Counted from the stretch's first letter, positions 18,647 through 28,667 are shown. The stretch is DNA of 64,000 bases from Aliivibrio sp. 1S175 (GCF_001690985.1 NZ_MAJS01000006.1:330145-394144); one strand, 5' to 3'. The notes: a model not told the origin generated them from the sequence alone. Numbers and translations are program-made.

Positions 18647-19106
18647 TCTGATTTGTGTAGACGATCAAAGGGAAGTGCTGAGTGCCGTTTTACAAGATCT
18701 TGCGCCACTAAAAACATGGATAAACATTGAAGAATGTGAATCGGCAGGCGAAGCCCTAGATTTAATGGATGAGCTCGATAGTGAAGGCGGGTATATTGCA
18801 CTCGTATTATCTGATCATGTTATGCCTGGTAAGAGTGGGGTAGAGTTATTGACTGAGGTTTCTCATGACTACCGTTTTTTACGAACCAAAAAGGTACTAT
18901 TAACAGGACAGGCAACTCATCAAGACACGATTACGGCAATTAATAGAGCTCGTATTGAAAGTTATATTGAAAAGCCATGGAATGCAGATGAATTAAGAGC
19001 ATTAGTTACTCGTTTAGTGACTGAGTTTGTATTTGATAAGGGACTTGAATATACCGATTACCAAGAGCATCTTGATCAGCAGGTGGTACTGAATCGATTA
19101 CGATAG
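18633..19106 (+). CDS. Single-domain response regulator with short C-terminal extension
   Basis: A 157-residue receiver protein. The acidic pocket is VDDQ at residues 9-12, the phospho-acceptor is Asp61 (LVLSDHVMPGKSG), the conserved Thr is in LLTGQA, and the Lys is in YIEKPW. There is no DNA-binding or enzymatic output domain; the last 30 or so residues are probably helical. The start overlaps the kinase gene by 14 nt, so translation is likely coupled and this is presumably the kinase's cognate receiver. Output may be by protein-protein contact or through a phosphorelay. Confidence 0.85.
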   Translation: MEKLNLICVDDQREVLSAVLQDLAPLKTWINIEECESAGEALDLMDELDSEGGYIALVLSDHVMPGKSGVELLTEVSHDYRFLRTKKVLLTGQATHQDTITAINRARIESYIEKPWNADELRALVTRLVTEFVFDKGLEYTDYQEHLDQQVVLNRLR

Positions 19107-19128
19107 TGTATTCTGATGTTAAACGAAG

Positions 19129-19167
19129 ATGCCCTCATATTCAGCGAGTATGAGGGCATTATTTTTA
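19129..19167. terminator. Terminator between the response regulator and ldhA
   Basis: Stem ATGCCCTCATA (19129-19139) and TATGAGGGCAT (19149-19159), followed by TATTTTT; it separates convergent genes. Confidence 0.88.
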
Positions 19168-19170
19168 AGC

Positions 19171-20160
19171 TTAAATTAGCTCGTTACCAGAAATATTGCC
19201 GTTGATAAAGGCGTCAATACTTCCTAATGTGGTGGCAGCAATATTCTCTAACGCTTCGTCTGTTAAGAAAGCTTGATGCCCAGTGAAGAGTACGTTGTGA
19301 CACGCGGATAAGCGGCGAAATACATCATCGGTAATAATGTCATTTGATTTATCTTGGAAGAACAATTCTTTCTCATGATCATAAACATCTAATCCAAGAG
19401 CGCCAATCTTACCTGCTTTTAAAGCTTCAATAGCATTCGCTGAATTTAATAATCCACCACGGCTAGTGTTGATTATCATCACACCATCTTTCATTTTTTC
19501 AAATGAATCAGTATCTAATAAGTGTTTATTTTCTGATGTTAATGGGCAGTGCAATGTGATCACATCTGAGTGGGTAAAAATATCATCTAACGTTGTGTAT
19601 TTAACCCCTAAATCAATCGCAACTTGGCTTGGGTATGGGTCATAACAAAGGATTTCCATGCCTAATCCTTTCAGAATACGCATCGTTGCCAGGCCAATTT
19701 TTCCAGAGCCAATCACGCCTGCCGTCTTACCAAAAAAGTTAAATCCAGTTAAGCCTTCTAGAGAGAAGTTAGCATCACGCGTGCGTTGATACGCTTTATG
19801 AAAACGACGATTCAAACACATCATCAGTCCAACGGCATGTTCAGCGATTGCTTCTGGTGAATAAGCAGGGACACGAACCACTTGTAACCCTAGTTCTTTT
19901 GCAGCGTTTAAGTCAACACGATCAAAACCGGCACAGCGCATTGCAATCAGCTTTGTCCCTTGCTCTGCAAGTTGCTTTAAAACGGGAGCAGATAAATCAT
20001 CATTAACAAAAGCACAAACAACATCGGAACCATTCGCGATTGGTGCCGTACTTTCTGTAAGTTGAAAGTTGAAATATTGGCACTCAAATTGAAATTTATT
20101 ATTGATACGGCTAAAAGAGGATTCATCATAAGATTTGGTACTGAACATGGCGATTTTCAT
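19171..20160 (-). CDS. ldhA: Fermentative D-lactate dehydrogenase
   Basis: A 2-hydroxyacid dehydrogenase (329 aa, the same length as E. coli LdhA) that reduces pyruvate to D-lactate with NADH under fermentation. It begins MKIAMFSTKSYD, the NAD-binding motif GSGKIG follows GKTAGVI, and the catalytic Arg is in INTSRGGLLN. The Glu and His of the D-isomer dehydrogenase triad fall in VYDHEKELFF and FTGHQAFLT. It is convergent with the response-regulator gene; its 5' end faces the phosphohexomutase gene across a 249-bp region. Confidence 0.94.
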   Translation of the reverse strand: MKIAMFSTKSYDESSFSRINNKFQFECQYFNFQLTESTAPIANGSDVVCAFVNDDLSAPVLKQLAEQGTKLIAMRCAGFDRVDLNAAKELGLQVVRVPAYSPEAIAEHAVGLMMCLNRRFHKAYQRTRDANFSLEGLTGFNFFGKTAGVIGSGKIGLATMRILKGLGMEILCYDPYPSQVAIDLGVKYTTLDDIFTHSDVITLHCPLTSENKHLLDTDSFEKMKDGVMIINTSRGGLLNSANAIEALKAGKIGALGLDVYDHEKELFFQDKSNDIITDDVFRRLSACHNVLFTGHQAFLTDEALENIAATTLGSIDAFINGNISGNELI

Positions 20161-20357
20161 ATAATATCCTTACAAATAAATAGGTTATATTAATATTGAT
20201 CTATTATTACTTTATCACTTATAGCGTTAAAAATAAGAGAAAAAATCATCGAATTAATAGTTTAGTTTTATGTGGTTAATAGTATTTACGTATAAGAACT
20301 ATAATTTGGTCATAGTTAGCTATTTTTCCTGAGTTTAGCGATTGTGTTCATTTAATT

Positions 20358-20376
20358 GATAATGAATATCATTTAG
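20358..20376 (+). promoter_or_regulatory. Fur-box-like palindrome upstream of the phosphohexomutase gene
   Basis: The 19-mer starting GATAATGAATATCATT matches the classical Fur consensus at 14 of 19 positions by my count and contains the palindrome AATGA-ATA-TCATT. It ends 33 bp before the mutase start. Iron control of this gene is only a hypothesis. Confidence 0.45.
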
Positions 20377-20409
20377 ACTTAAGACATATTCAGTAATGAG
20401 GTTTTTATT

Positions 20410-22113
20410 ATGATGCAGCAAATCAATAATTGGTTAAGCAGAGATCCTGAAGAAAAAACAAGAGAAGAACTTCAGTCGCTCGTTGATATTAATGATATCG
20501 AAGAATTAAATGATCGTTTTTCTTCTCGCCTCCAATTTGGTACGGCTGGGCTACGAGGCATGGTTGGTGCAGGGCCAAATAGAATGAACAGGTTAGTAAT
20601 TCAAGAGACAGCGACAGGGCTAGGTCATTATTTAATTGAACACATAATTGATGCAGGCCAAAGAGGTGTAGTCATTGGTTATGATGGTCGTACCGACTCT
20701 CTGCAGTTTGCTCATGATACCGCGAGTGTTCTAACTGCACTTGGCATTAACGTCTTTTTAACAACCAAAGTTGCAGCAACTCCGATTGTCGCTTATGGCA
20801 TAAAGAAATTTAATGCAGCAGGGGCTGTCGTTGTTACTGCCAGTCACAATCCTCCTGAATATAATGGTTTTAAAGTATATTGGGAAAATGGGGCACAGAT
20901 TATTCCACCGCATGATTCTGGTATTGCTCATCAAATAGATATTGCAGCCACCAAGTCAATTCCATGGATGTCACTTAGTGATGCTGAAGCCAAAGGGTTA
21001 TTAGTATGGCTAGATGATAAATACTATCAAAGCTACCGTAATACAATGAACAATAACCCATTGCTTTCAAATCACACAAATCCATCAGCCATCTCAATTG
21101 CCTATACTGCGATGCATGGTGTTGGGGCTGATATGGCAGAAACCCTCTTACGTGATGCCGGTTTTAGTCATGTGGTTAGTGTGGCAGAACAAAGAGAGCC
21201 AGATGGAACTTTCCCAACAGTAAACTTCCCTAACCCTGAAGAAAAAGGGGCAATGGATATGGTTATTGCGTTAGCCGATTCAGTACAGGCAGAACTTGCG
21301 TGTGCGAATGATCCTGATGCAGATCGTTTTGCTCTTGCAGCACGAAAAAACGACGGCAGCTATCAAATGCTCACAGGCGATCAGGTTGGTATTTTATTTG
21401 GGCATTATCTGTTGAAACATACAGAACCAAGTAAACAACTTGTTGGTAATACCATCGTTTCGTCCACGCTATTGAAAAAGATTGCAGAATCGAAAGGGGC
21501 GGAGTATTTCCAAACACTAACAGGCTTTAAGTGGTTAACTAATGTTGCGATGCAAAAACAAAGTGAAGAGAAACAATTTCTTTTCGCCTATGAAGAAGCG
21601 CTTGGGTACACCATTGGCAGTGAAGTGTGGGATAAAGATGGTTTGTCTGCATTAGTGGCTTTTGCTCAGTTAACGGCAGAGCTTTCAACACAAGGTAAGA
21701 GCGTTTGGGATGAGTTAGAATCAATTTACCGAACTCATGGACTTTATGTCAACGCACAAAGAAGTATTGCATTAGCCCCTAATTCTCCACCAATTGGCGA
21801 TAAATTAAGAGCAAATCCGCCAACTCAGATTGCTGGTGTAAATATTTGTGCAACGGAAGACTTGAAAGCCTCATTACGTTATTTATCTAATGGCTCTACA
21901 GAATCCATCGATCTACCGGCGAGTGATGTGTTGATTTATCACCTAGAAGATGAGTCTCGTATTATCGTTCGTCCATCAGGAACTGAGCCAAAACTGAAAT
22001 GTTATTATGAGATGGTGACAGAAATAAACCCAATAGATGATTATGTTGCAGCACAAGAAAAAGCAAATGCAGCAATGGAGTCTCTAATTAAAGAACATCA
22101 GAAAAGCTTGTAA
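20410..22113 (+). CDS. Alpha-D-phosphohexomutase (phosphomannomutase/phosphoglucomutase)
   Basis: A 567-residue member of the phosphohexomutase superfamily, which interconverts hexose 1- and 6-phosphates through a phosphoserine. All four signature loops are present: the catalytic Ser in VTASHNPPEYNGFK, the Mg2+-binding DPDADR, the sugar-binding EEALGY, and the phosphate-binding RPSGTEPK. Its length and N-terminal FGTAGLRG resemble the long phosphomannomutase/PgcA-like subfamily rather than E. coli Pgm or GlmM, so the preferred sugar is uncertain. The start is ATG 20410 or 20413, after GAGG. The following genes are GH92 mannosidases, so a mannose-phosphate role is attractive but unproven. Confidence 0.9.
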   Translation: MMQQINNWLSRDPEEKTREELQSLVDINDIEELNDRFSSRLQFGTAGLRGMVGAGPNRMNRLVIQETATGLGHYLIEHIIDAGQRGVVIGYDGRTDSLQFAHDTASVLTALGINVFLTTKVAATPIVAYGIKKFNAAGAVVVTASHNPPEYNGFKVYWENGAQIIPPHDSGIAHQIDIAATKSIPWMSLSDAEAKGLLVWLDDKYYQSYRNTMNNNPLLSNHTNPSAISIAYTAMHGVGADMAETLLRDAGFSHVVSVAEQREPDGTFPTVNFPNPEEKGAMDMVIALADSVQAELACANDPDADRFALAARKNDGSYQMLTGDQVGILFGHYLLKHTEPSKQLVGNTIVSSTLLKKIAESKGAEYFQTLTGFKWLTNVAMQKQSEEKQFLFAYEEALGYTIGSEVWDKDGLSALVAFAQLTAELSTQGKSVWDELESIYRTHGLYVNAQRSIALAPNSPPIGDKLRANPPTQIAGVNICATEDLKASLRYLSNGSTESIDLPASDVLIYHLEDESRIIVRPSGTEPKLKCYYEMVTEINPIDDYVAAQEKANAAMESLIKEHQKSL

Positions 22114-22142
22114 TACAGTAACAACGTTTAGCTAATTATGTT

Positions 22143-22175
22143 AATGGCCTCAATATTAAATTGAGGCCATTTTAT
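22143..22175 (+). terminator. Terminator after the phosphohexomutase gene
   Basis: A 12-bp stem AATGGCCTCAAT (22143-22154) / ATTGAGGCCATT (22160-22171), then Ts. Confidence 0.88.
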
Positions 22176-22650
22176 ATGAAGAGGAATAATATTTCATAAA
22201 AAATAGATTTAATCTATGAACTAAAATCACACTTTTTATATGCGTAAATTAAATATTTGTTATTAAATATCTATTGCTGTGACTTATATATCTATTTCAT
22301 TTGTTGTTTAGATAAATATTACGCAACATATCACAAATTACTTTTGATGATTCAATAATCCAGTAAATGGTTTAAATGTCAACTTACTGAAGATGTAATA
22401 AATACTTATTATTCTTGTGGTTATCAACTGGTGTATTAAATAAAAACGAATGCTTTCATAGCAATGCGATACTTATTTTTATTTAAATAAACCATAGAAA
22501 TGTGATTATTAAGCATATTGGGTACATCTAAATAGATTGTGCAGATTTGAACATGAAGGCGTGTTTTATATTCTGACCTAATTGCTAAATATCAATAAAA
22601 AACAAAGATTAATATATCTATGTTTTCCATTATTAGTAATAAGGAACAAT
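22176..22650 (+). promoter_or_regulatory. AT-rich upstream region of the GH92 pair
   Basis: About 475 bp without a supportable ORF. It must hold the promoter of the mannosidase genes. TGTGA half-sites occur (near 22276 and 22500) but none has a proper TCACA partner, so CRP control is not supported by sequence alone. Confidence 0.3.
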
Positions 22651-25095
22651 ATGAAATATCAACTTTCTTTCTTAGCATTTGCTGTCGCTTTTGGACTGAC
22701 TGGTTGTGGTGATGAAACAGTTAATCATATATCAACCTCTAATCCTGATGTTCCAGCAATCACTGCTCCAGCTATATCAGGCTTTGCTAAATATATAAAC
22801 CCATTTATTGGCACTGGCGCGGATGGACATACTTTCCCTGGCGCTGTATATCCTTCTGGTATGGTTCAATTATCGCCTGATACAGAAATGGATGGTTGGG
22901 GTTCTGCAGCTGGTTATTTTGATCATGGTAAATTAGTTGATATTCCTGTGTATGGATTTTCTCATACTCATTTATCAGGAACGGGTATTACGGATTTAGG
23001 TGATATTCTTATTCTGCCATTTATAAATAAATCGAATGCCACTTACAATACGTTTGATAAGAAAAATGAAATCGCTCAAGCAGGCTATTATGCAGTAGAA
23101 CTGAATAATGGTGAAATTAAAGCCGAGTTAACAACATCTCCTCGTGTTGGTTATCATCGCTATACCTTTAAAAAAGGAGCGACACCTTATATTAAGCTTG
23201 ATCTTGACCATACCTTAAATAAGTCGTGGGGTAATCGTACCACGATTGGTGATATTGAAATTGTAGATGAATATACAATTAGAGGTAAACGCAGTTCTGA
23301 TGGTTGGGCGAATAATCAGCATATATATTTTTATGCCAAGTTTAGTCAACCAATTATAAAAGCAACAGCCATGATTGACGATGTTGAAACGGATATAGCA
23401 CTTAATAATGAGGGAGCGATTGAGGCTGTTCATACCATTGCGTATTTAGAATTTGCAGAATCAAACAAACCCGTTGAAATGAAGGTAGCACTATCACCAG
23501 TAAGTGCCGAAGGGGCTGAAGGAAATTTAAATGCTGAAGTTCCGCATTGGGATTTTTCTAAAGTACGCAATACCTCTTTGAATGCTTGGAACCAAGAGCT
23601 TAATAAAATTAAAATTGAAGGCGGCACCGAAGAGCAGCGTGAAATCTTTTATACTTCCCTATATCACGCCTCAATCGCCCCTATGATTTTCCAAGATGTT
23701 GATGGTAAATATCGTGCAATGCGAACTCAAGATATTAAAGATGCAGGGGATACACCTAATTATTCTATCTATTCAATGTGGGATACATTCCGTGCATTCC
23801 ATCCACTGCAGACCATCATTAATCCACAGCGAGCAGAAGAATACGCGAATGACTTAATTCGTAAATATGAAGATGGTGGCATTCTTCCTAAATGGGAGCT
23901 TCATGGTCATTACACTGGGACGATGATTGGTTTTCCTGCGATTTCTATTATTGCAGACGCAATGGTAAAAGGCCTTAATATTGATCCTGAAAAAGCAAAA
24001 GAAGCCGCAGAATTTACAGCCCGTTACCAGGAGAAGCAACAATTTATTGATGCTGGTTGGACAGAAGATCAGAACTTAGGTGCAGCTAATGTAGTGCAAG
24101 TTAAAGTGTATGAAGAAAATGGGTTTGTGCATCATGGTTACTGGAACTCAGCATCTTATACGTTAGAGTTTGCTTATGGTGATTGGGCAATGTCTGAAAT
24201 TGCACGAATGAGTGGGGATACTGCACTTCAAAATAAGTTCATAGTTCGTGCTGGTAATTGGAAAAATCATTGGGATGCTGAAACTGGATTCTTACGCCCG
24301 AAAAATCATCCGGACAGCACTCGTCCGGAAAAACCAGCGTCAGAGTTCAATCATCCGATTGCAAACTGTGAGACTGTTGAGGAGGTGAAAACCTGTGAAT
24401 TTGAACCGTTTGATCCTTACTACGTAGACGAATTCGCCTTTACTGAAGGTAATGCATGGCAATGGAAGTTCCAGCCGATGCATGACTTTGAAGGGCTAAA
24501 AGAGGCTATCTATCAAGCAGATGTAGCAAAAGGGAAAGAGACCTCACCAGAGAAAGCGTTCCGTGAAGATTTAGATGAGTTATTTACGGCAAGTTCTTCT
24601 AATACTGGTGAAGAGTTACCAGATTTAACGGGGTATGTTGGTCAATATATGCATGGTAATGAACCATCACACCATATTCCTTACTTATACAACATGACTG
24701 ATGAGCCTTGGAAAGCTCAAGAGTACTTAGACCGTATCATGAGTGAAATGTATTCAGCTACGCCAACTGGCATTGTTGGTAATGAAGATGTTGGTCAAAT
24801 GTCTTCTTGGTACATCATGTCGGCGATGGGGTTCTACCAAGTGACTCCAGCAGACCCAACTTACAGCATTGGTCGTCCACTGTTTGATAAGACTACATTA
24901 GCGGTGGAAGGTGGTGAGTTTACTATTACCGCAGATAACAACAGTCCGCATAATAAATTTGTTAAATCGGTCACGATTAACGGCCAACCACTGACAGATT
25001 TTTCATTCGAACACAGTGATATTAAAGCTGGTGGCAACTTACATTTTGTAATGACTGGCGACAAAAACCAAGCAATGAAAGCGGATCTAAATTAA
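22651..25095 (+). CDS. GH92 family alpha-mannosidase lipoprotein, copy 1
   Basis: A secreted glycosidase of family GH92 (Ca2+-dependent exo-alpha-mannosidases of the alpha-1,2 type). The N-terminal lipoprotein signal ends in the lipobox LTGC. The N-terminal beta-domain starts YINPFIGTGADGHTFPGA and contains FSHTHLSGTG. The catalytic domain has the family motifs GNEPSHHIPYLYN and GNEDVGQMSSWY, the latter holding the expected general-base Asp. I placed the start at 22651, because AAGGA lies 5 nt upstream and the signal peptide begins there; the frame is open 23 codons further upstream. A paralogue follows 54 nt downstream. The likely role is trimming mannose from host or environmental glycans at the cell surface; linkage specificity is not visible. 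Confidence 0.92.
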   Translation: MKYQLSFLAFAVAFGLTGCGDETVNHISTSNPDVPAITAPAISGFAKYINPFIGTGADGHTFPGAVYPSGMVQLSPDTEMDGWGSAAGYFDHGKLVDIPVYGFSHTHLSGTGITDLGDILILPFINKSNATYNTFDKKNEIAQAGYYAVELNNGEIKAELTTSPRVGYHRYTFKKGATPYIKLDLDHTLNKSWGNRTTIGDIEIVDEYTIRGKRSSDGWANNQHIYFYAKFSQPIIKATAMIDDVETDIALNNEGAIEAVHTIAYLEFAESNKPVEMKVALSPVSAEGAEGNLNAEVPHWDFSKVRNTSLNAWNQELNKIKIEGGTEEQREIFYTSLYHASIAPMIFQDVDGKYRAMRTQDIKDAGDTPNYSIYSMWDTFRAFHPLQTIINPQRAEEYANDLIRKYEDGGILPKWELHGHYTGTMIGFPAISIIADAMVKGLNIDPEKAKEAAEFTARYQEKQQFIDAGWTEDQNLGAANVVQVKVYEENGFVHHGYWNSASYTLEFAYGDWAMSEIARMSGDTALQNKFIVRAGNWKNHWDAETGFLRPKNHPDSTRPEKPASEFNHPIANCETVEEVKTCEFEPFDPYYVDEFAFTEGNAWQWKFQPMHDFEGLKEAIYQADVAKGKETSPEKAFREDLDELFTASSSNTGEELPDLTGYVGQYMHGNEPSHHIPYLYNMTDEPWKAQEYLDRIMSEMYSATPTGIVGNEDVGQMSSWYIMSAMGFYQVTPADPTYSIGRPLFDKTTLAVEGGEFTITADNNSPHNKFVKSVTINGQPLTDFSFEHSDIKAGGNLHFVMTGDKNQAMKADLN

Positions 25096-25149
25096 CTCAA
25101 TTAGGCACTGTTTATTCAGTGCCTATTACTTTAAAGAATAAGGATTTTC

Positions 25150-27696
25150 ATGAAATTTAAACGATCTTTTTTAGCATTCGCTGTTGCTGTTGCTTTTGGT
25201 CTTATTGGTTGCACAGAAGAAACCGTAAATAATATTTATACAGAGAATAATGATTCTGATAGTTCGGTAACGACGCCATTTCCCGAACTTGAAGGCAATG
25301 TTGCTTACATTAATCCTTTTATTGGTACAGGCTTTAATGGGCATACTTTCCCAGGGGCAGTGGTACCAGAAGGGATGGTACAACTCTCTCCAGATACAGA
25401 ATTAATTGGGTGGCACTCGGCTTCAGGGTATCACTATGATAAAGATACCTTATTTGGTTTTTCTCATACTCACATTAGTGGCGCAGGAATGGGAGGGCTT
25501 GGTGATATTCAATTCCTTCCATTTACAGAAGATAATGAAAAATACATCGACCAATCAGATGATTACCGTAAGGCAAAATTTGTTAAGTTAGATAAGACAA
25601 CAGAGATAGCAGAGGCTGGGTATTATTCTGTTGAAATCGCCGATAATGGCATAAAAGCAGAGCTTACCGCTTCAGAGCGAGTCGGCTTCCATCGCTACAC
25701 CTACCCAAAAGGTAAACCAATGAAGCTTAAGATAGATTTAAACTCTATCTTAAATTCTGATTGGGGCTCAACGTCTCTACGTAATCAATTGCAGGTAAGT
25801 GACGACGGCTACACGATTACGGGTGAAAAAGATTCGGCGAACTTTTCTGGTTGGGCGAAGAATCAAAAAGTGTTTTTCCATGCCACTTTCGATAAGAAAA
25901 TTAAAGCCGTTTATCTATTATCTGGTGGCGTTAAAGTAAATGGTTTGATTGCAGAACACCGCTCTGAGCTGATTTACAACGATGAAGGCGTTGCGATTAA
26001 GCGCACGAAAGCCGATGTAACTGCTTATATAGAATTTGAATCTGGTGATAGCCAAGAGTTAAATGCACAGGTGGCTATTTCTGGCGTGAGTGCTGATGGC
26101 GCGAAGGGAAATCATGATGCAGAAGCATATACTGATGGTAAATTAACGTCATTTAATATTGCTCGAGGTAATGCGGTTAAAAAATGGAGTAAGGCGCTAA
26201 ACTTCTTTATTAAAGGTGGTACTGAAGAAGAAAAAGAGATTTTTTATACTGCGTTATACCATACTAAAATTGCGCCAATCGTACATCAGGATGTAGATAA
26301 TAGCTTCCGAGGGATGGGGGTTGGATCTATGCGTAATGGTGAAGATGAATACCGTATTGCTTATGGAACAGCCACCGACGATAAGCCTAATTTTACGGTA
26401 TATTCTTTATGGGATACCTTCCGTGCGTTGCATCCTCTAAAAACGATCACAGAGCCGACTCGAGCGGTTCAATATGCAAAGAACCTAGTTCAAAAGCAAA
26501 TGGAAAGTGGGTTGTTGCCTAAATGGGAGCACATGGGAGACGAAACAGGAACCATGGTGGGTTATCCCGCGGTTGCTGTTATCGCTGATGCCATGACTAA
26601 GTACCCAGACGAATTCTCGCAAGAAGAGAAGGTTCAAGCTCTGAATGCGGCTATCGCTTCATCAACATATAAGCCTGAAGACTTTTCTGAGTGGGATAAA
26701 CAAGTTCTTGATAAAACATTAACCACACACGTTAAATACATTGAAGATCCCGCATTTGGCTTTGCTCCTGCCATTCAAAGAGATGCAGAAGGTAATGCCG
26801 TTAACCCTGATTATACAATTGAATCGGTTTCTTATGGGTTAGAGAATGCTTACTATGATTGGTGTATTTCTCAAATAGCCACATTGGCCGGAGACGATAA
26901 AAATGTAGAAATATATTTAGCTAGAGCTGATTTGTTTAAAAAGTATTTTGATAATAATCCAGAACAATATGCCGAAGAGGGAGTCACCGGATTTATGCGT
27001 CCGATCATGGCTACAGGTGAGTTTATGACACCTTTTGACCCATTTGGTACCGCTCATGAAACGGGGAATTATACCGAAGGGAATGCATGGCAATGGACGT
27101 GGTTTGCTCCTCACGATATCAATGGTCTTAAAGACATTATGGGTGGAGAACGCGCCTTTTTAACGAATCTAGAGGCGACATTCAACGCTAAACTATCTGG
27201 TGATGAAACTGCAGATATGTCAGGATTAATTGGACAAGTCGCTTTTGGTAATGAACCTTCTCATCATATTCCGTACTTATACAATTGGACTGCCGAGCCT
27301 TGGAAAACTCAAGAAGTGGTAGATCATATTCTTGATGAAATGTATCACGCGACACCAGAGGGAATTGTAGGTAATGAAGATGTTGGCTCAATGTCAGCAT
27401 GGTATGTTATGTCTGCAATGGGTTTTTACCAAGTAAATGGTGCAGATCCTACTTATACTGTAGGTCGTCCATTATTTGATGAGATCCGCCTTCCGGTTAA
27501 AGATGGTTTCTTTACGGTGAGAGCGGCCAATAACTCCGATGATAATATGTACATTAAATCAGTCACGATTAACGGAAAGCAACTTGAAAGCGGTTTATTC
27601 TTTGAGCATAAAGAATTTAAAGCGGGCGGTGATTTAAGTTTTGTGATGACAGGAAATAAAGAGGAAGCGATGAAACCTCAAGTGAAGAGTATTTAA
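25150..27696 (+). CDS. GH92 family alpha-mannosidase lipoprotein, copy 2
   Basis: A second GH92 enzyme (848 aa) in tandem with the first, probably in the same operon (54-nt gap with AAGGA before the start). The signal peptide and lipobox LIGC resemble copy 1, and both mature proteins begin with a short Asp/Ser/Thr/Pro-rich spacer. Motifs: YINPFIGTGFNGHTFPGA, FSHTHISGAGMGG, GNEPSHHIPYLYNW and GNEDVGSMSAWY. The copies differ by many indels in the middle, for example the segment around residues 225-290 here, so this is an old duplication that probably split substrate linkage preferences. Function is by family. Confidence 0.92.
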   Translation: MKFKRSFLAFAVAVAFGLIGCTEETVNNIYTENNDSDSSVTTPFPELEGNVAYINPFIGTGFNGHTFPGAVVPEGMVQLSPDTELIGWHSASGYHYDKDTLFGFSHTHISGAGMGGLGDIQFLPFTEDNEKYIDQSDDYRKAKFVKLDKTTEIAEAGYYSVEIADNGIKAELTASERVGFHRYTYPKGKPMKLKIDLNSILNSDWGSTSLRNQLQVSDDGYTITGEKDSANFSGWAKNQKVFFHATFDKKIKAVYLLSGGVKVNGLIAEHRSELIYNDEGVAIKRTKADVTAYIEFESGDSQELNAQVAISGVSADGAKGNHDAEAYTDGKLTSFNIARGNAVKKWSKALNFFIKGGTEEEKEIFYTALYHTKIAPIVHQDVDNSFRGMGVGSMRNGEDEYRIAYGTATDDKPNFTVYSLWDTFRALHPLKTITEPTRAVQYAKNLVQKQMESGLLPKWEHMGDETGTMVGYPAVAVIADAMTKYPDEFSQEEKVQALNAAIASSTYKPEDFSEWDKQVLDKTLTTHVKYIEDPAFGFAPAIQRDAEGNAVNPDYTIESVSYGLENAYYDWCISQIATLAGDDKNVEIYLARADLFKKYFDNNPEQYAEEGVTGFMRPIMATGEFMTPFDPFGTAHETGNYTEGNAWQWTWFAPHDINGLKDIMGGERAFLTNLEATFNAKLSGDETADMSGLIGQVAFGNEPSHHIPYLYNWTAEPWKTQEVVDHILDEMYHATPEGIVGNEDVGSMSAWYVMSAMGFYQVNGADPTYTVGRPLFDEIRLPVKDGFFTVRAANNSDDNMYIKSVTINGKQLESGLFFEHKEFKAGGDLSFVMTGNKEEAMKPQVKSI

Positions 27697-27734
27697 TTGT
27701 AGGTCATCACAAAAACGTCTAATTATTAATATAT

Positions 27735-27767
27735 AAAAACGGTGGGCTAGTAGCTCACCGTTTTTTA
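27735..27767. terminator. Terminator after the GH92 pair
   Basis: Stem AAAAACGGTGGGC (27735-27747), 5-nt loop, and GCTCACCGTTTTT (27753-27765). It may also serve the convergent lysE-type gene. Confidence 0.88.
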
Positions 27768-27807
27768 TATGTAAATTAGCCAGTATGGAAGTACTGGCAT
27801 TGATAAT

Positions 27808-28443
27808 TTAAACAAAAACAAAAGAACTTAACATCCACAGTGCAAGAATGATAAAAATCCCGCCCATGAATTTATGTTGATACGTTCTGAATTTCACGTT
27901 ATTGATTAGCGACTTTCCAAGTGTTCCCACTAACGCTACCAAGATTAAGTTAAACAATAAACCAAGAACGTTAAGCAATAAGCCAAGTACCAACATTTGC
28001 TCGCCAGAGGTTGCTGCAATATTGGTAGAAACAAATTGCGGTAAAAACATCACAAAGAAAACTAACGCTTTAGGATTTAGTAAATTGCTGACTAAAGCGC
28101 GTTGGTAAAATGTAGTCGCCATGGTTGAGCCTTGTTGTAATTCAGGCGCTTCATCGGCTTCTGCACGAATACAATCCCAACCCATTTTTAATAAATACGC
28201 GCCACCAACGAGGTGCAATGCTTTTAAGGCTAAAGGGCTCATTGCGATTAACGCAGATACGCCCAAAGCAGCAAGCAGCGTCAAAATAATACCCGAAGTC
28301 GCATTACCTAAACTCGCAAATAATCCCACTTTACGGCCGTAGCTCATGCTCGAACTTGCAATTAATAGCATGTCTGGACCAGGTAAAAGAAGCAGGGCAA
28401 TAACAGCGGTTAAATAAACAGGAAGAATAGTAATATCAATCAT
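27808..28443 (-). CDS. LysE/RhtB-family amino-acid exporter
   Basis: A 211-residue inner-membrane protein with about six hydrophobic segments and the family start pattern ALLLLPGPDMLLI, plus GAYLLKMGWD and NLLNPKALVFF. LysE/RhtB proteins export amino acids (threonine, homoserine, leucine, lysine and others); the substrate here is unknown. It is divergent from an AraC-type regulator at 28668 that is followed by an AzlCD-type exporter, suggesting one amino-acid efflux regulon. Confidence 0.9.
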   Translation of the reverse strand: MIDITILPVYLTAVIALLLLPGPDMLLIASSSMSYGRKVGLFASLGNATSGIILTLLAALGVSALIAMSPLALKALHLVGGAYLLKMGWDCIRAEADEAPELQQGSTMATTFYQRALVSNLLNPKALVFFVMFLPQFVSTNIAATSGEQMLVLGLLLNVLGLLFNLILVALVGTLGKSLINNVKFRTYQHKFMGGIFIILALWMLSSFVFV

Positions 28444-28667
28444 TATTTTATTTTGAATTATAAATTAGGTGGCGGATTTTATAGTAGTAAGACGGTAATT
28501 TCCATGATTAAAAATTCAACTAATCAGATAAATTCGATATATTAAAAAATATAGATGTTTTTGTTAATAAGGTTAACTGTTCGATAATGCGCAATTTTGT
28601 ACAAAAGAAATAAACATGCTTAATATATACTTTATTGAATGTGGATAAATGTGTTCATGGTAGGTAA

